Shown here: positions 52,655 to 61,417 of the stretch, one piece after another
Layout: every line of letters begins with the position of its first letter
How positions within the stretch are numbered: the first letter of the stretch is position 1
NCBI GenBank assembly: GCA_036005845.1
Contig: DASYQD010000018.1
Location: forward strand, 37,822-101,821
Length of the DNA: 64,000 nt
Direction of reading: 5' to 3'
DNA from: DASYQD01 sp036005845
Lineage (GTDB): Bacteria > Acidobacteriota > Thermoanaerobaculia > Multivoradales > JAIOJS01
Notes under the pieces: model-generated
What the model was told of the DNA's origin: nothing
Databases searched by the model: none
Seen by the model: the letters and a program-made list of their open reading frames with translations, nothing else
Position numbers and translations under genes: made by a program

Positions 52655-54427
52655 CTATGAGCCGGTCCTCCTCAGCGTCACGGCGCCCATCACCAGGCGG
52701 TCCATGCGCGTGCGCAGGAAGCAGTCGAGCGCCTCCGCCGGGGTGTTGACGATCGGCTCGTTCTCGTTGAACGAGGTGTTGAGCACCATCGGCACGCCCG
52801 TCTGCCGCGAGAAGGCGCTGATGAGCCCCCAGTAGCGAGGGTTCGCCGACCGCTCCACCGTCTGCAGCCGGCCGGTACCGTCGACATGGGTGACGGCGGG
52901 GACGAGCGCGCGCTTCTCGGCGCGGATCGGATACACCTTCAGCATGAAGGGGTCCGGGTAGTCGACGGTGAACCAGGCGCCGGTCTCTTCGGCCAACACC
53001 GAGGGAGCGAAGGGCCGGAATGATTCGCGACGCTTGATCTTGCGGTTGAGCATCTCCTTCATGTCGGCGCGGCGCGGATCGGCGACGATCGAGCGGTTGC
53101 CAAGCGCCCTTGGCCCCCATTCGGAGCGCCCCTGGTACCAGCCGACGACCTCGCCGGCCGCGACTGCCGCCGCGGTATCGGCGAACAGCCGCTCCTCGTC
53201 GACGATGGTCTCCACGCGCACCTCGCCGTGTGTGCCGTCGGCGCCGCCGCTGCCAGGCAGGCCGGCGGCGATCGCTTCGCGTACCTGCCGCTCCGAGAAC
53301 TCCGGGCCCCAATATGCGTGCTCCATGACGAAGCCGTTCCGCGGCGCGTCGAGGAGGGCGTGGTGGGCGTAGAGCGCCGCGCCGAGCGAGGTTCCGGCGT
53401 CCCCCGCCGCCGCCTGGATGTAGACGTCCTCGACGTCGGTGCGCTCGAACAGTTTGCCGTTGGCGAGCGAGTTGAGGGCGCAGCCGCCGGCGAGGCAGAG
53501 CCGGCGCAGGCCGGTACGCTTGCCGAGCGCGCGCACGAGGGCGAAGAAGCGCTGCTCGTACACGGCCTGCAGCGAGGCGGCGAGATCGCGGTGGCGCCGT
53601 GTCAGCTCCTCGTCGGGCCGCCGCGCCGGCCCGAGAAGCTCCTCGAGCGGCGGCGCGTAGAGCAGCCCGAGCTCGGGCCTGCCGTCGTCCCAGGTCATGT
53701 CGACCCCTTCGGAGAGGTGCCGGAACCAGCGCAGGTCGAGCCGGAACGTGCCGTCGTCGAGCGCCGGCACCAGGCGGGCGATCTCGCGCTCATAGCGCGG
53801 CTCGCCGTAGGCGGCGAGGCCCATCACCTTGTACTCGTCGCCGAAATGGAGGAAGCCCAGGAACTGGGTGACGGCGGTATAGAGCTGGCCCAGGGAGTGC
53901 GGGAAGTGCACGCGCTGGAGCACCTCGATCCGGTTGCCGCGCCCGACCGCCATCATCGTCGACACGAAGTCGCCGAAGCCGTCGACGGTGAGGCACATCG
54001 CCTCGTCGAACGGGGAGCAGTAGTAGGCCGACGCGACGTGCGCGAGGTGGTGCTCGACGGCGAAGAGGCGCGGCGCGTGGCCGTTGCCGAGCACCGAGGC
54101 GACGCGGCCGGCGAGGGTCGCCACCTGGCCGAGGTTGCGCGCGCGGGATGCGGCGCGGCGCAGGCTGCGCGGATGGCTCAAGGCCAGCGCCGCCTTCCGC
54201 CAGAGATACGCCCGCGGCTGCCGCGCCACTGCCACGGCATCGATGCCGCGCGAGTCGCCGGCCGTCGCCTCGGCGGCGCACCAGTGGAGCGCCAGCTCGG
54301 GGAAGCCGGCCCAGTGCTTGATGCGGCGGAAGCGCTCCTCTTCGACACCGGCGGTGAAGCGCCCGTCGACGAGGGCGGCTGCCGAGGCGTCGGGGTGGTA
54401 GACGGAGAGCCCGAGCACGGTGCTCAC
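52655..54427 (-). CDS. NodU/CmcH-type carbamoyltransferase
   Basis: A 590-residue protein from a GTG overlapping the GT2 stop. The N-terminal Kae1-like domain has VLGLSVYHPDASAAALVDGR, EEERFRRIKH, VEHHLAHVASAYYCSPF and LTVDGFGDFVSTM. The C-terminal domain has LCLAGGCALNSLANGKL, GWYQGRSEWGPRALGNRSIV and VPMVLNTSFNENEPIVNTPA. These are the standard carbamoyltransferase blocks. It transfers a carbamoyl group from carbamoyl phosphate to a sugar hydroxyl, a known modification of Nod factors and some O-antigens. Confidence 0.93.
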   Translation of the reverse strand: MSTVLGLSVYHPDASAAALVDGRFTAGVEEERFRRIKHWAGFPELALHWCAAEATAGDSRGIDAVAVARQPRAYLWRKAALALSHPRSLRRAASRARNLGQVATLAGRVASVLGNGHAPRLFAVEHHLAHVASAYYCSPFDEAMCLTVDGFGDFVSTMMAVGRGNRIEVLQRVHFPHSLGQLYTAVTQFLGFLHFGDEYKVMGLAAYGEPRYEREIARLVPALDDGTFRLDLRWFRHLSEGVDMTWDDGRPELGLLYAPPLEELLGPARRPDEELTRRHRDLAASLQAVYEQRFFALVRALGKRTGLRRLCLAGGCALNSLANGKLFERTDVEDVYIQAAAGDAGTSLGAALYAHHALLDAPRNGFVMEHAYWGPEFSERQVREAIAAGLPGSGGADGTHGEVRVETIVDEERLFADTAAAVAAGEVVGWYQGRSEWGPRALGNRSIVADPRRADMKEMLNRKIKRRESFRPFAPSVLAEETGAWFTVDYPDPFMLKVYPIRAEKRALVPAVTHVDGTGRLQTVERSANPRYWGLISAFSRQTGVPMVLNTSFNENEPIVNTPAEALDCFLRTRMDRLVMGAVTLRRTGS

Positions 54428-55359
54428 GGCTTCGTCGCCTCCCCGCGCGCGCTCTCCTGCCGCAGCAGCTCGCGCAGCCTGACGTCGACGACGAGGCGGA
54501 ACCAGAAGGCCTGCAGGAAGTGGAAGAGAAACCCGTTGGGGCCGTCGAGCACGCCGAGCAGCAGCACGTAGCGGTAGAAGAAATAGAGCAACGGCCGCAC
54601 GAAGAGCGGCAGCCGTCCGTACCAGCGCTTCATCCACAGCACCCGCTGGTCCGGCGTGCCGAACAGCCGCGGCTCGGCCTTCCAGGGCAGGCCCGTGCGG
54701 CGCCGGATCAGCTCCTCCTGCGCGAAGGCCTCGGCGTAGCGCAGGTGCTTCTGCAGGTAGAAGAGGATGGCGTCCTCCTTGCGGTTCCACTCGACGAGCG
54801 GCGCGCGCAGCTCGCCGACCGCACCGCGCACGTAGACGCGGGTGTCCTGCTCGACCGGATCGAGCTCGCCCTGGCCGCGGCGGAAGAGCTTCAACAGACG
54901 CTTTCGCCCGTAGCCGCCGAAGCGGATCGGCTTGCCGCGGAAGATCTGGCGGCGGCGCAGGTAGAAGCCCGCCTCCGCGATGCTTCGCCGGGCGAGCAGC
55001 GCGGCGATCTCGGCGCGCAGCTCCTCGCTGAGGGCCTGGTCCGCTTCGAGCAGCAGGATCCACTCGTTGCGGATCGGCAGGTGGTCGAGGCCCCATTGGA
55101 AGATCCAGGGAATGATGCGGCCGTGCTCGTAGGCGAGCGTCGTGACCTCGGCGTAGCGGCGCGCGATCTCGACCGTCGCGTCCTCGCTCTCGGAGTCGAG
55201 CACGAACACCTGGTCGGCGAAGCCATGCACGCTCAGCAGCGTGCGCTCGAGGTTCGCCTCCTCGTTGCGGGTGGCGAGCAGCACGGTGACGGGCACGGCG
55301 CCGGGCCGCGCGGCGGCGGTGGTCATTGGCGGCTCGGCCTGCACGACGACCTCGCTCAC
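54424..55359 (-). CDS. GT2 glycosyltransferase (WaaE-like)
   Basis: A 311-residue protein from a GTG in a four-base overlap (an ATG at 55326 is alternative). It has VTVLLATRNEEANLERTLLS, VFVLDSESEDATVEIARRY, WILLLEADQALSEELRAEIA (E-A-D in place of DxD) and RFGGYGRKRLLKLFRRGQG. The C-terminal half has two hydrophobic stretches (PLLYFFYRYVLLLGV). This is the LPS core glucosyl-type (WaaE) branch of GT2. Confidence 0.87.
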   Translation of the reverse strand: MSEVVVQAEPPMTTAAARPGAVPVTVLLATRNEEANLERTLLSVHGFADQVFVLDSESEDATVEIARRYAEVTTLAYEHGRIIPWIFQWGLDHLPIRNEWILLLEADQALSEELRAEIAALLARRSIAEAGFYLRRRQIFRGKPIRFGGYGRKRLLKLFRRGQGELDPVEQDTRVYVRGAVGELRAPLVEWNRKEDAILFYLQKHLRYAEAFAQEELIRRRTGLPWKAEPRLFGTPDQRVLWMKRWYGRLPLFVRPLLYFFYRYVLLLGVLDGPNGFLFHFLQAFWFRLVVDVRLRELLRQESARGEATKP

Positions 55360-56489
55360 CGGGCCCTGGCCTCCGCTGCCGCGGCGAGGAGCCGCTGCCA
55401 GGTGGCCTCGAGGCCCCACGCGGGCAAGATCGCCGCGCTCGCCGCCGCCACCGCGGCGCGCGGCAGGCGCAGCCCGTCGTCCAAGCGCACCACCAGAGCC
55501 GCCACGTCGCGCGCCGGATAAGTGAAGCCGTTCTCGCCTGCGCGCAGCAGATCGCGCGCGGCGCCGACACGGTCGCAGGCCACGACGGGGCATCCGCAGC
55601 CCAGCGCCTCGGCGACCGAAACCCCCCAGCGCTCCTCGCGCGGCGCATGCACGAAGAGGTCGGCGAGCGTGAAGAGCGCCGGCAGCCGGCCATAAGGAAC
55701 GTAGCCGAGGAGCAGCACCCGGGGCAGGCCTCGCTCGCGGACGAAGGCCTCGACCGCGCCGCGGTCGGGCCCATCGCCGGCGATCAGCAGCCAACGGTCC
55801 GCAGCGGCGGCGACAGCCCACGCGTGCAGCAGGTCCCACGGCGTCTCGCGCGGGTGCAGCTTGGCCACGGCGAGCACGACGAGGGCAGCGGGAGGGATTC
55901 CGAGCTCGGTGCGGGCGCTTGCACGCTCACCAACCGCCGCTGCGGCGCCGGCGCCCAGGCCGTCGACGTCGACGGGGTAGGGAAACAATCCGGTGCGATC
56001 CGCCGGGACGCCGAGGGCGCGCAGGTAGTCGACCGTCGAGCTGCCGACGCCGAGGAAGAGGTCGAAGAGGCGCCGCACGCCGAGCCGAAAGAGCAGGCGC
56101 TTGGCCAGCCGCTTGCCGGCACGCCCCTCGTCGAAGAGCACCGAGTCGAGCCGCAGCGCCGTCGGCGAGCCGGCACGCCGCGCCGCCGCGTTGGCGGCGA
56201 GGTAGTCGGCGCGCGTGTAGCCGTTGACGACGACGAGATCGCGGCGCGCGCGCAGCTCACTGCGCAGCCAGGCGCGCGCGTTCGCGGCCGGCGCTACCGC
56301 GCAGTCGTATCCGGCGAGCTGGTCCCGCCCCCAGTCGACCCGGCGGCCGAGCTCGGGATCGAACGCCGGCGCCGCCGCCTCGGGATCGGTGTAGAGCACC
56401 CGCAGCGAGTGCGTCTCGTCCGTGGCAGCGTGGCGGAAGAGAGGCACGTCGAACTGCGTCGGCCGTTCGAGCACGACCGCCAGCTTCAC
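55356..56489 (-). CDS. GT4 glycosyltransferase
   Basis: A 377-residue protein from a GTG coupled by a GTGA overlap. It has LAVVLERPTQFDVPLFRHAA at the N-terminus, ALRLDSVLFDEGRAGKRLAK, FLGVGSSTVDYLRALGVP, then VVLAVAKLHPRETPWDLLHA, LLIAGDGPDRGAVEAFVRE, LLLGYVPYGRLPALFTLAD and APREERWGVSVAEALGCGCP. The donor-site motif (E-R-W-G-V-S-V-A-E) is intact. The sugar is unknown. Confidence 0.88.
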   Translation of the reverse strand: MKLAVVLERPTQFDVPLFRHAATDETHSLRVLYTDPEAAAPAFDPELGRRVDWGRDQLAGYDCAVAPAANARAWLRSELRARRDLVVVNGYTRADYLAANAAARRAGSPTALRLDSVLFDEGRAGKRLAKRLLFRLGVRRLFDLFLGVGSSTVDYLRALGVPADRTGLFPYPVDVDGLGAGAAAAVGERASARTELGIPPAALVVLAVAKLHPRETPWDLLHAWAVAAAADRWLLIAGDGPDRGAVEAFVRERGLPRVLLLGYVPYGRLPALFTLADLFVHAPREERWGVSVAEALGCGCPVVACDRVGAARDLLRAGENGFTYPARDVAALVVRLDDGLRLPRAAVAAASAAILPAWGLEATWQRLLAAAAEARAR

Positions 56490-57688
56490 GCGCGCACCTC
56501 GACCGCACGCCGGGTTTGGAGGCTCGGACGCAGCACGTCGAGGTAGACACGCTCGACCGCGGCGGCGATGGGCGCCCATCGATAGCGCGCCGCAACGAGG
56601 TCGCGGCCGCGCTTGCCCATCGCCTCGCGCCGTGCCGGGTCGGCAAGCAGCGCCGCCAGCGCGCCGCCGAGCGCCGTGGGCTCGGCGGCGGCCACCAGTG
56701 CCGCGCCCGCCGCCCCGGCTTCGGCCGCGAGACCCACTTCGGCGGTGAGCAGCACCGGCGTGCCCGCAGCCATCGCCTCGAGCGCCGCATTGCCGAAGTT
56801 CTCCGAGTAGGAGGTGAGGGCGACCACGGCGGCGCGGTGAAGGAGCGCCGTACGGTCGGCGCCCTGCACCTCGCCGAGGAACAGCACGCGCTCGGAGACG
56901 CCGCGCCGGCGGGCGAGCTCCCGCAGCCGCGGCCCGATCGCCTCCTCGTCGCCGCCGGCGATCGCCAACGTCGCGCCGGGCGCGTGCGGCAGCGCCGCGA
57001 CGAGCCGGTCGAGACCCTTCTTCCAGCTCAGCCGCCCCAGGAACAGGACCAGCGGCTGCCGCTCGAGCGCCGCCGCCACCGCCGGTTGCAGGACTGCCCG
57101 CACATGGTCGGCTTCCTCGTCGACGCCATTGGGCAGCACGACCACCGGCGGCAACGCGATGCCGAGCTCGGACGCCAGCGCGCGCGCCTCCTCCCCCTCG
57201 AGCTCGCTCGTCGCGTGCAGCACGGCAGCATGCCTGAGCGTCCGCCGCTCGACGAAGCGGATCCACAGCGTCTTGCGCAGCCTGCCGCGCCGGCGCAGCA
57301 GGTCCGCGACGAGCATGCCGCGGGGCGCGAGCAGGTAGGGCGTGCCGGCGTGTCGCGCCACGCCCGCGGCGGTCGCGGTGGGCGGAAGGAACACCGAGTG
57401 CAGGTGCACGACGTCGAAGGAATCGATGCGCCGTCGCAATGCCGAACGCAGCTGCGGCGCCCAGTAGAGGCGCCGCGGACCGCGCACCGGGAAGTACCAG
57501 ACCGCGACGCCGTCGCGGTCGACGCGCGTGCCGATGGGTACGCGCCCGCGCAGGTCGGTGTCCGTGGTGTAGACCGTCACCTCGTGGCCGCGTGCCACCA
57601 GCGCCTTGCACAACCCGTGTACCGAACGGATGGGGCCGCCATGGCGCCACGCCGGCAGGTAGCTGGGGACGACGTGGAGGACCTTCAC
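56486..57688 (-). CDS. GT4 glycosyltransferase
   Basis: A 400-residue protein from a GTG coupled by GTGA. It has VLHVVPSYLPAWRHGGPIRS at the start (typical of GT4 enzymes with a G-G-P-x-R-S loop), VVHLHSVFLPPTATAAGVAR, YLLAPRGMLVADLLRRRG, ALPPVVVLPNGVDEE, LVLFLGRLSWKKGLDRLVAA and ALTSYSENFGNAALEAMAAG followed by TPVLLTAEVG. The E-x7-E donor motif is E-N-F-G-N-A-A-L-E. Confidence 0.9.
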   Translation of the reverse strand: MKVLHVVPSYLPAWRHGGPIRSVHGLCKALVARGHEVTVYTTDTDLRGRVPIGTRVDRDGVAVWYFPVRGPRRLYWAPQLRSALRRRIDSFDVVHLHSVFLPPTATAAGVARHAGTPYLLAPRGMLVADLLRRRGRLRKTLWIRFVERRTLRHAAVLHATSELEGEEARALASELGIALPPVVVLPNGVDEEADHVRAVLQPAVAAALERQPLVLFLGRLSWKKGLDRLVAALPHAPGATLAIAGGDEEAIGPRLRELARRRGVSERVLFLGEVQGADRTALLHRAAVVALTSYSENFGNAALEAMAAGTPVLLTAEVGLAAEAGAAGAALVAAAEPTALGGALAALLADPARREAMGKRGRDLVAARYRWAPIAAAVERVYLDVLRPSLQTRRAVEVRA

Positions 57689-58938
57689 GCGATGGCGCTC
57701 TCCGGCCTGGGTAAGGACGCGGCGGCGGCCGCCTCGCCGGCCACGAGACTTGCGAGGAGATCGACGAAGCGCCGATGGTACGACTCCCAGGTCGCGGTCT
57801 GCGCCGAGCGCCGGCAGGCCGGACGCATGGCACGCACTGCTGCGCTGTTCTGGACGCACCAGAACATGCGCTCGGCGAGGGCGGCGCGATCGGCGACCGG
57901 TAGCACCCAGCCGTTGAGCCCCTCCTCCACGAGGTCCTTGGCACCGACCATCTCGGACAGCAGCACCGGCGTGCCGGCGGCGAGTGACTCGACCACCACC
58001 ATGCCGTAGGAGTCGTGGCGCGAGGGGAGCACCAGGCAGTCGGCGCGCCGCAGCTCGCGCGCCAGCGAGGGCTGGTCGAGCGGCCCCAGCACCTCGATCG
58101 TCGCCGCCCCCGCGGGCACCAGGCCGGCGGCGTCGCCGGCAGGACCGGCGATGCGCAGCCGGGGCGCCGGCACCGCGTCCACCTCGGTCAGCCGCGCGAA
58201 GGCGTCGAGCAAGAGGTCGAACCCCTTGCGGCGAATGCTGGCGCCGGCGAAGAGGAACACGAACGCGTCGTCGGCGGCGCGCGGCGGCTCGTCGGCGACG
58301 GCGGCGAACAGCGCCGGATCGGCGCCCAGCGTCACCGCATGCACCTTCGCCGGCGGCACGCCGGCATCGAGGTAACTCCGCCGCGCCAGATCGGAGACGG
58401 TGAGCACGTGGTCGGCGAGCGCCACCTCGGCGTCCTTGACGCGTGCCAATCGCCGGTGCAGCGCCGGTGGGTCGAGGGTGGGCTGTACGTGGTCTTGCGC
58501 CAGATGGTGGATCGACGGCGCGTCGAGGAGGGTCGTCATTCCCAAGCGCTTGGCGGCGCGGAACGTCGACAGCGCCGAGATCTCGCAGGCGATGACAGCC
58601 TGCGCTCCCCGCGCGCGGGCGCCCCGCAGCCCCGCTGCCGCCCAGCGGTCGAACAGCCGGCAGGCGAGGAAGTCGCAACGCAGCGCCAGCCGGCGCGGCA
58701 GCCGATCGCTCAGGCGTCGCAGCGCCGGCGTCCAGGCAGCGGTCCGGACCAGCTCCGCGGGCAACGCCAACGGCGGGAAGCGGCGGAAGCGCCGCGGCAC
58801 CCAGCGCGCCTGCGCGGCACTGCTCGGCACTCCCGACCAGTAGCCGGCCAGCATGCCGGCGCCGGCGAGCGCCAGCGCCGCCTGGTGCGAATGCTGCCGG
58901 CCCGGATGCGTCACGAGAACGCTGAGGCTCGGGGTCAC
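57685..58938 (-). CDS. GT4 glycosyltransferase
   Basis: A 417-residue protein from a GTG coupled by GTGA to the ligase gene. It has VLVTHPGRQHSHQAALALAG, VIACEISALSTFRAAKRLG, LLDAPSIHHLAQDHV, LTVSDLARRSYLDAGVPPAK, FLFAGASIRRKGFDLLLDAF and LVLPSRHDSYGMVVVESLAA followed by GTPVLLSEMVGAKDLV. The HSHQ near the N-terminus and the D-S-Y-G-M-V-V-V-E donor site are as in colanic-acid-type transferases. Confidence 0.88.
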   Translation of the reverse strand: MTPSLSVLVTHPGRQHSHQAALALAGAGMLAGYWSGVPSSAAQARWVPRRFRRFPPLALPAELVRTAAWTPALRRLSDRLPRRLALRCDFLACRLFDRWAAAGLRGARARGAQAVIACEISALSTFRAAKRLGMTTLLDAPSIHHLAQDHVQPTLDPPALHRRLARVKDAEVALADHVLTVSDLARRSYLDAGVPPAKVHAVTLGADPALFAAVADEPPRAADDAFVFLFAGASIRRKGFDLLLDAFARLTEVDAVPAPRLRIAGPAGDAAGLVPAGAATIEVLGPLDQPSLARELRRADCLVLPSRHDSYGMVVVESLAAGTPVLLSEMVGAKDLVEEGLNGWVLPVADRAALAERMFWCVQNSAAVRAMRPACRRSAQTATWESYHRRFVDLLASLVAGEAAAAASLPRPESAIA

Positions 58939-60374
58939 GACCAACCTGGCAGCGGGCTTGCGGGCCGCTCGCGCCGCGGCAGCGGGGGCTGCACGGCCGC
59001 CCGCAGCGGCGCGGCGGCAGCGACGGGGGCCCGCACTGCCGCGCGATCGAGCCGCACCGCCAACATCATCAAACCGGCGAAGAACCAGTAGTACACACCG
59101 CTGGTGACGTCGAAGACGGGGCTGCCCACCAGCTGGACGAGGAAGTAGAGAAAGGCACCGATGGCGAGGGCGCGATGGAAGCGCGTACGCAGCGAGCGGG
59201 CGTAGGCGTAGGCCACGGCGACGAGCGTGAGCCGCATCAAGTAGACGAGGGTGAAGCCGAGGGGCCCCAACTCGAGCATGATCCTGCCGCTCTCCACCTC
59301 GGTGTTGAGGCCGTGCAACCAGCTGTACGGGATGATGCTGGGCGCCACCGCCTGGGCCATCTGGTGGCTGGCGCCGATGCCGAAGCCGAGGAAGCCGGCC
59401 TCGGGCATGATCTGCAGCGGCGAGAGGAAGGGTGCCACGATCCGCGTCGCCATGTCGGAGGTGCCGGAGGCGCGGCCGACGAAAGCCGCCACGGCATTGC
59501 CGCTGAAGCCGACGACGCAGGCTACGACCACGCCCAGCGCCAGCCCGGCTCGGCTCAGGGTCACGCCGGCGTCGCCCTCCCTCATGACCGCCAGGTACCA
59601 GTAGAAAGGAAACATCAGCGCCAAGGTGAAGATCGGGCCGCGCGAGCCGGTCATCAGCATGCCCACCAGGCAGAGAGCGAGAGCGATGTAGAGCTTGCGG
59701 TTGGCGAGAAACTTCCAGCCGCTGGCGCCGAGGACGGCGAGCAGCAATGTGGCGGTGGCCAGCAGATAGGAGGTATAGCCGGTGATGAAGGCGAAAGTGC
59801 CGGTGACGCGCACGTGCTCGGAGCTGCCGAAGGTGACGATCTGCGCCTCGTCGCCGCCGCCGGTGGCGTAGGCGTTGATGACGCTGGTGGGCCCGCTCAT
59901 GAACTGCACCATGCCCAACGCGGCGACCGGCACCGCCAGCAGGCAATAGCGGCGGAGGAAGAGGTTGAGCTGCTGGTCGTTGTCGAAGCAGGCGGGGAGC
60001 ACGACGATCAACGGCACGTAGAAGAAGTAGGCCTTGAAGCCGAGGATGCCGACCAGCGCGTTGGGCAGCTGCGGGTTGAAGATCTCCAGCGCGCCCCACG
60101 AGCAGGCGAGCGTCACCAGCAAGACCAGCCACGGCGGGACGGCGACGCGGTAGCGCCGCATCGCCTGGCTGCGCACGTAGCCGGCGTAGCAGCCGAGCAG
60201 CAGCACGTCCTTGGCGAAGTAGACGAGTTGCTGCGACTGGGGGAACATCCACTTGCGAATGGCGCCCTCGACGACGAGCAGCACCATTACCGCCTGGGTG
60301 CCCTGCCGCCAGCGCTGAACGGCCCAGAAGAAGGCAACGGCCGCCAGCGCGGCTACGACGAGCTTCTGATCCAA
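58935..60374 (-). CDS. O-antigen polymerase/ligase-like membrane protein
   Basis: A 479-residue protein that appears to start at a TTG (60374), supported by a GGAGAG Shine-Dalgarno sequence a few bases upstream; it overlaps the GT4 gene by 22 bases. It has ten to twelve membrane helices. After LALCLVGMLMTGSRGPIFTL comes the Arg-containing region typical of Wzy/WaaL, and the large loop has MPEAGFLGFGIGASHQMAQA and WLHGLNTEVESGRIMLELGP. It polymerises or ligates undecaprenyl-linked units in the periplasm. No Wzx flippase is in this window. Confidence 0.82.
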   Translation of the reverse strand: MDQKLVVAALAAVAFFWAVQRWRQGTQAVMVLLVVEGAIRKWMFPQSQQLVYFAKDVLLLGCYAGYVRSQAMRRYRVAVPPWLVLLVTLACSWGALEIFNPQLPNALVGILGFKAYFFYVPLIVVLPACFDNDQQLNLFLRRYCLLAVPVAALGMVQFMSGPTSVINAYATGGGDEAQIVTFGSSEHVRVTGTFAFITGYTSYLLATATLLLAVLGASGWKFLANRKLYIALALCLVGMLMTGSRGPIFTLALMFPFYWYLAVMREGDAGVTLSRAGLALGVVVACVVGFSGNAVAAFVGRASGTSDMATRIVAPFLSPLQIMPEAGFLGFGIGASHQMAQAVAPSIIPYSWLHGLNTEVESGRIMLELGPLGFTLVYLMRLTLVAVAYAYARSLRTRFHRALAIGAFLYFLVQLVGSPVFDVTSGVYYWFFAGLMMLAVRLDRAAVRAPVAAAAPLRAAVQPPLPRRERPASPLPGWS

Positions 60375-61417
60375 TGCGCTCTCCGTAGATTGGCGGCGGC
60401 GCCGCCGGCCACTGCTTCGAGGGTCGCCACGTAGGGGGCGAGCACCGTGGCGCTGCGGTGCCGATCGAGATGCGCGACGGCGGCGGCTGACATCCGCCAG
60501 CTCGGCGCGGCCGTGGCGTCGAGCGCCTCGGCCAGCCGGTGGGCGAGCTCGTCGCGGTCGCCGTTCGGGAAGGTGAGGCCGCCGGGGCCGATGGCCTCGG
60601 CGAGCCCACCGCCGCGAGAGCCGACCACCATACAGCCGCAGGCCATGCCTTCCAGCGCCACGATGCCGAACGGCTCGCGATAGCGCGACGGCACGACCAG
60701 CACGCGGTGGCGGTTCATCGTGCGCACCAGCTCTTCGCCGCGCTGCACTCCGGCGAAGTCGATCCGCGCCGTGAGGCCGAGCCTCTGTGCCTGGCCGGCC
60801 AGCCGCTCGCGCTCGGGACCGTCGCCGACGATAGTGAGCCTCGGCCGGCGCCCGCGCTCGGCGAGCAGCGCCAGTGCGTCGAGCAGCAGGTCGACTCCCT
60901 TGTCGGAGACGAGCCGCCCGACGAAGAGCAGCTCGCCGTCGCGCGCCACCTCGGGCAGCAGCCGGAACAGGTGGTCGCGGTAGGCGTTGTGGATCACGGT
61001 CGAGGGCGTGTCGAGATCGGCGGCGACCGCTTCGCTTACCGATATCGAGGCGGCGGCGAAACGCAACAGGCGCCGCTTCAGGCGATCCTGCCAAGCGACG
61101 CGGCCGTCGGTGCGGCAGTACCAGCTGTGGTGCGACACCACCCAGGGGCGGCGCACGAAGAGCAGTGGCCACAGGCCGCGCAGGCTGACGTTCTTTTGGA
61201 AGAACACGTCGCACCAGCGCGCCCAGCGCAGCAATGCCAGTGGACCCGGCCGGCGGACCACGCGGTACGGCACGAGATCTTCCTCGCCGGCGGGCGTGCT
61301 GGTGATGACGACGACTTCGTAGCCGCTGGCGACGAGCCCCTCGGCGAGATTGGCGACGTTGAGCTCGAGGCCGCCGATCTGCGGGAGGAAGGCCGGCGAG
61401 TAGAGGAGGACTTTCAC
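60353..61417 (-). CDS. GT4 glycosyltransferase
   Basis: A 354-residue protein from a GTG coupled by GTGA. It has VLLYSPAFLPQIGGLELNVA and NLAEGLVASGYEVVVITST, VVSHHSWYCRTDGRVAWQD, SISVSEAVAADLDTPSTVIH, ELLFVGRLVSDKGVDLLLDA, LTIVGDGPERERLAG and VVPSRYREPFGIVALEGMAC followed by GCMVVGSRGGGLAEAI. The donor motif is E-P-F-G-I-V-A-L-E. Confidence 0.9.
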   Translation of the reverse strand: MKVLLYSPAFLPQIGGLELNVANLAEGLVASGYEVVVITSTPAGEEDLVPYRVVRRPGPLALLRWARWCDVFFQKNVSLRGLWPLLFVRRPWVVSHHSWYCRTDGRVAWQDRLKRRLLRFAAASISVSEAVAADLDTPSTVIHNAYRDHLFRLLPEVARDGELLFVGRLVSDKGVDLLLDALALLAERGRRPRLTIVGDGPERERLAGQAQRLGLTARIDFAGVQRGEELVRTMNRHRVLVVPSRYREPFGIVALEGMACGCMVVGSRGGGLAEAIGPGGLTFPNGDRDELAHRLAEALDATAAPSWRMSAAAVAHLDRHRSATVLAPYVATLEAVAGGAAANLRRAHWIRSSS

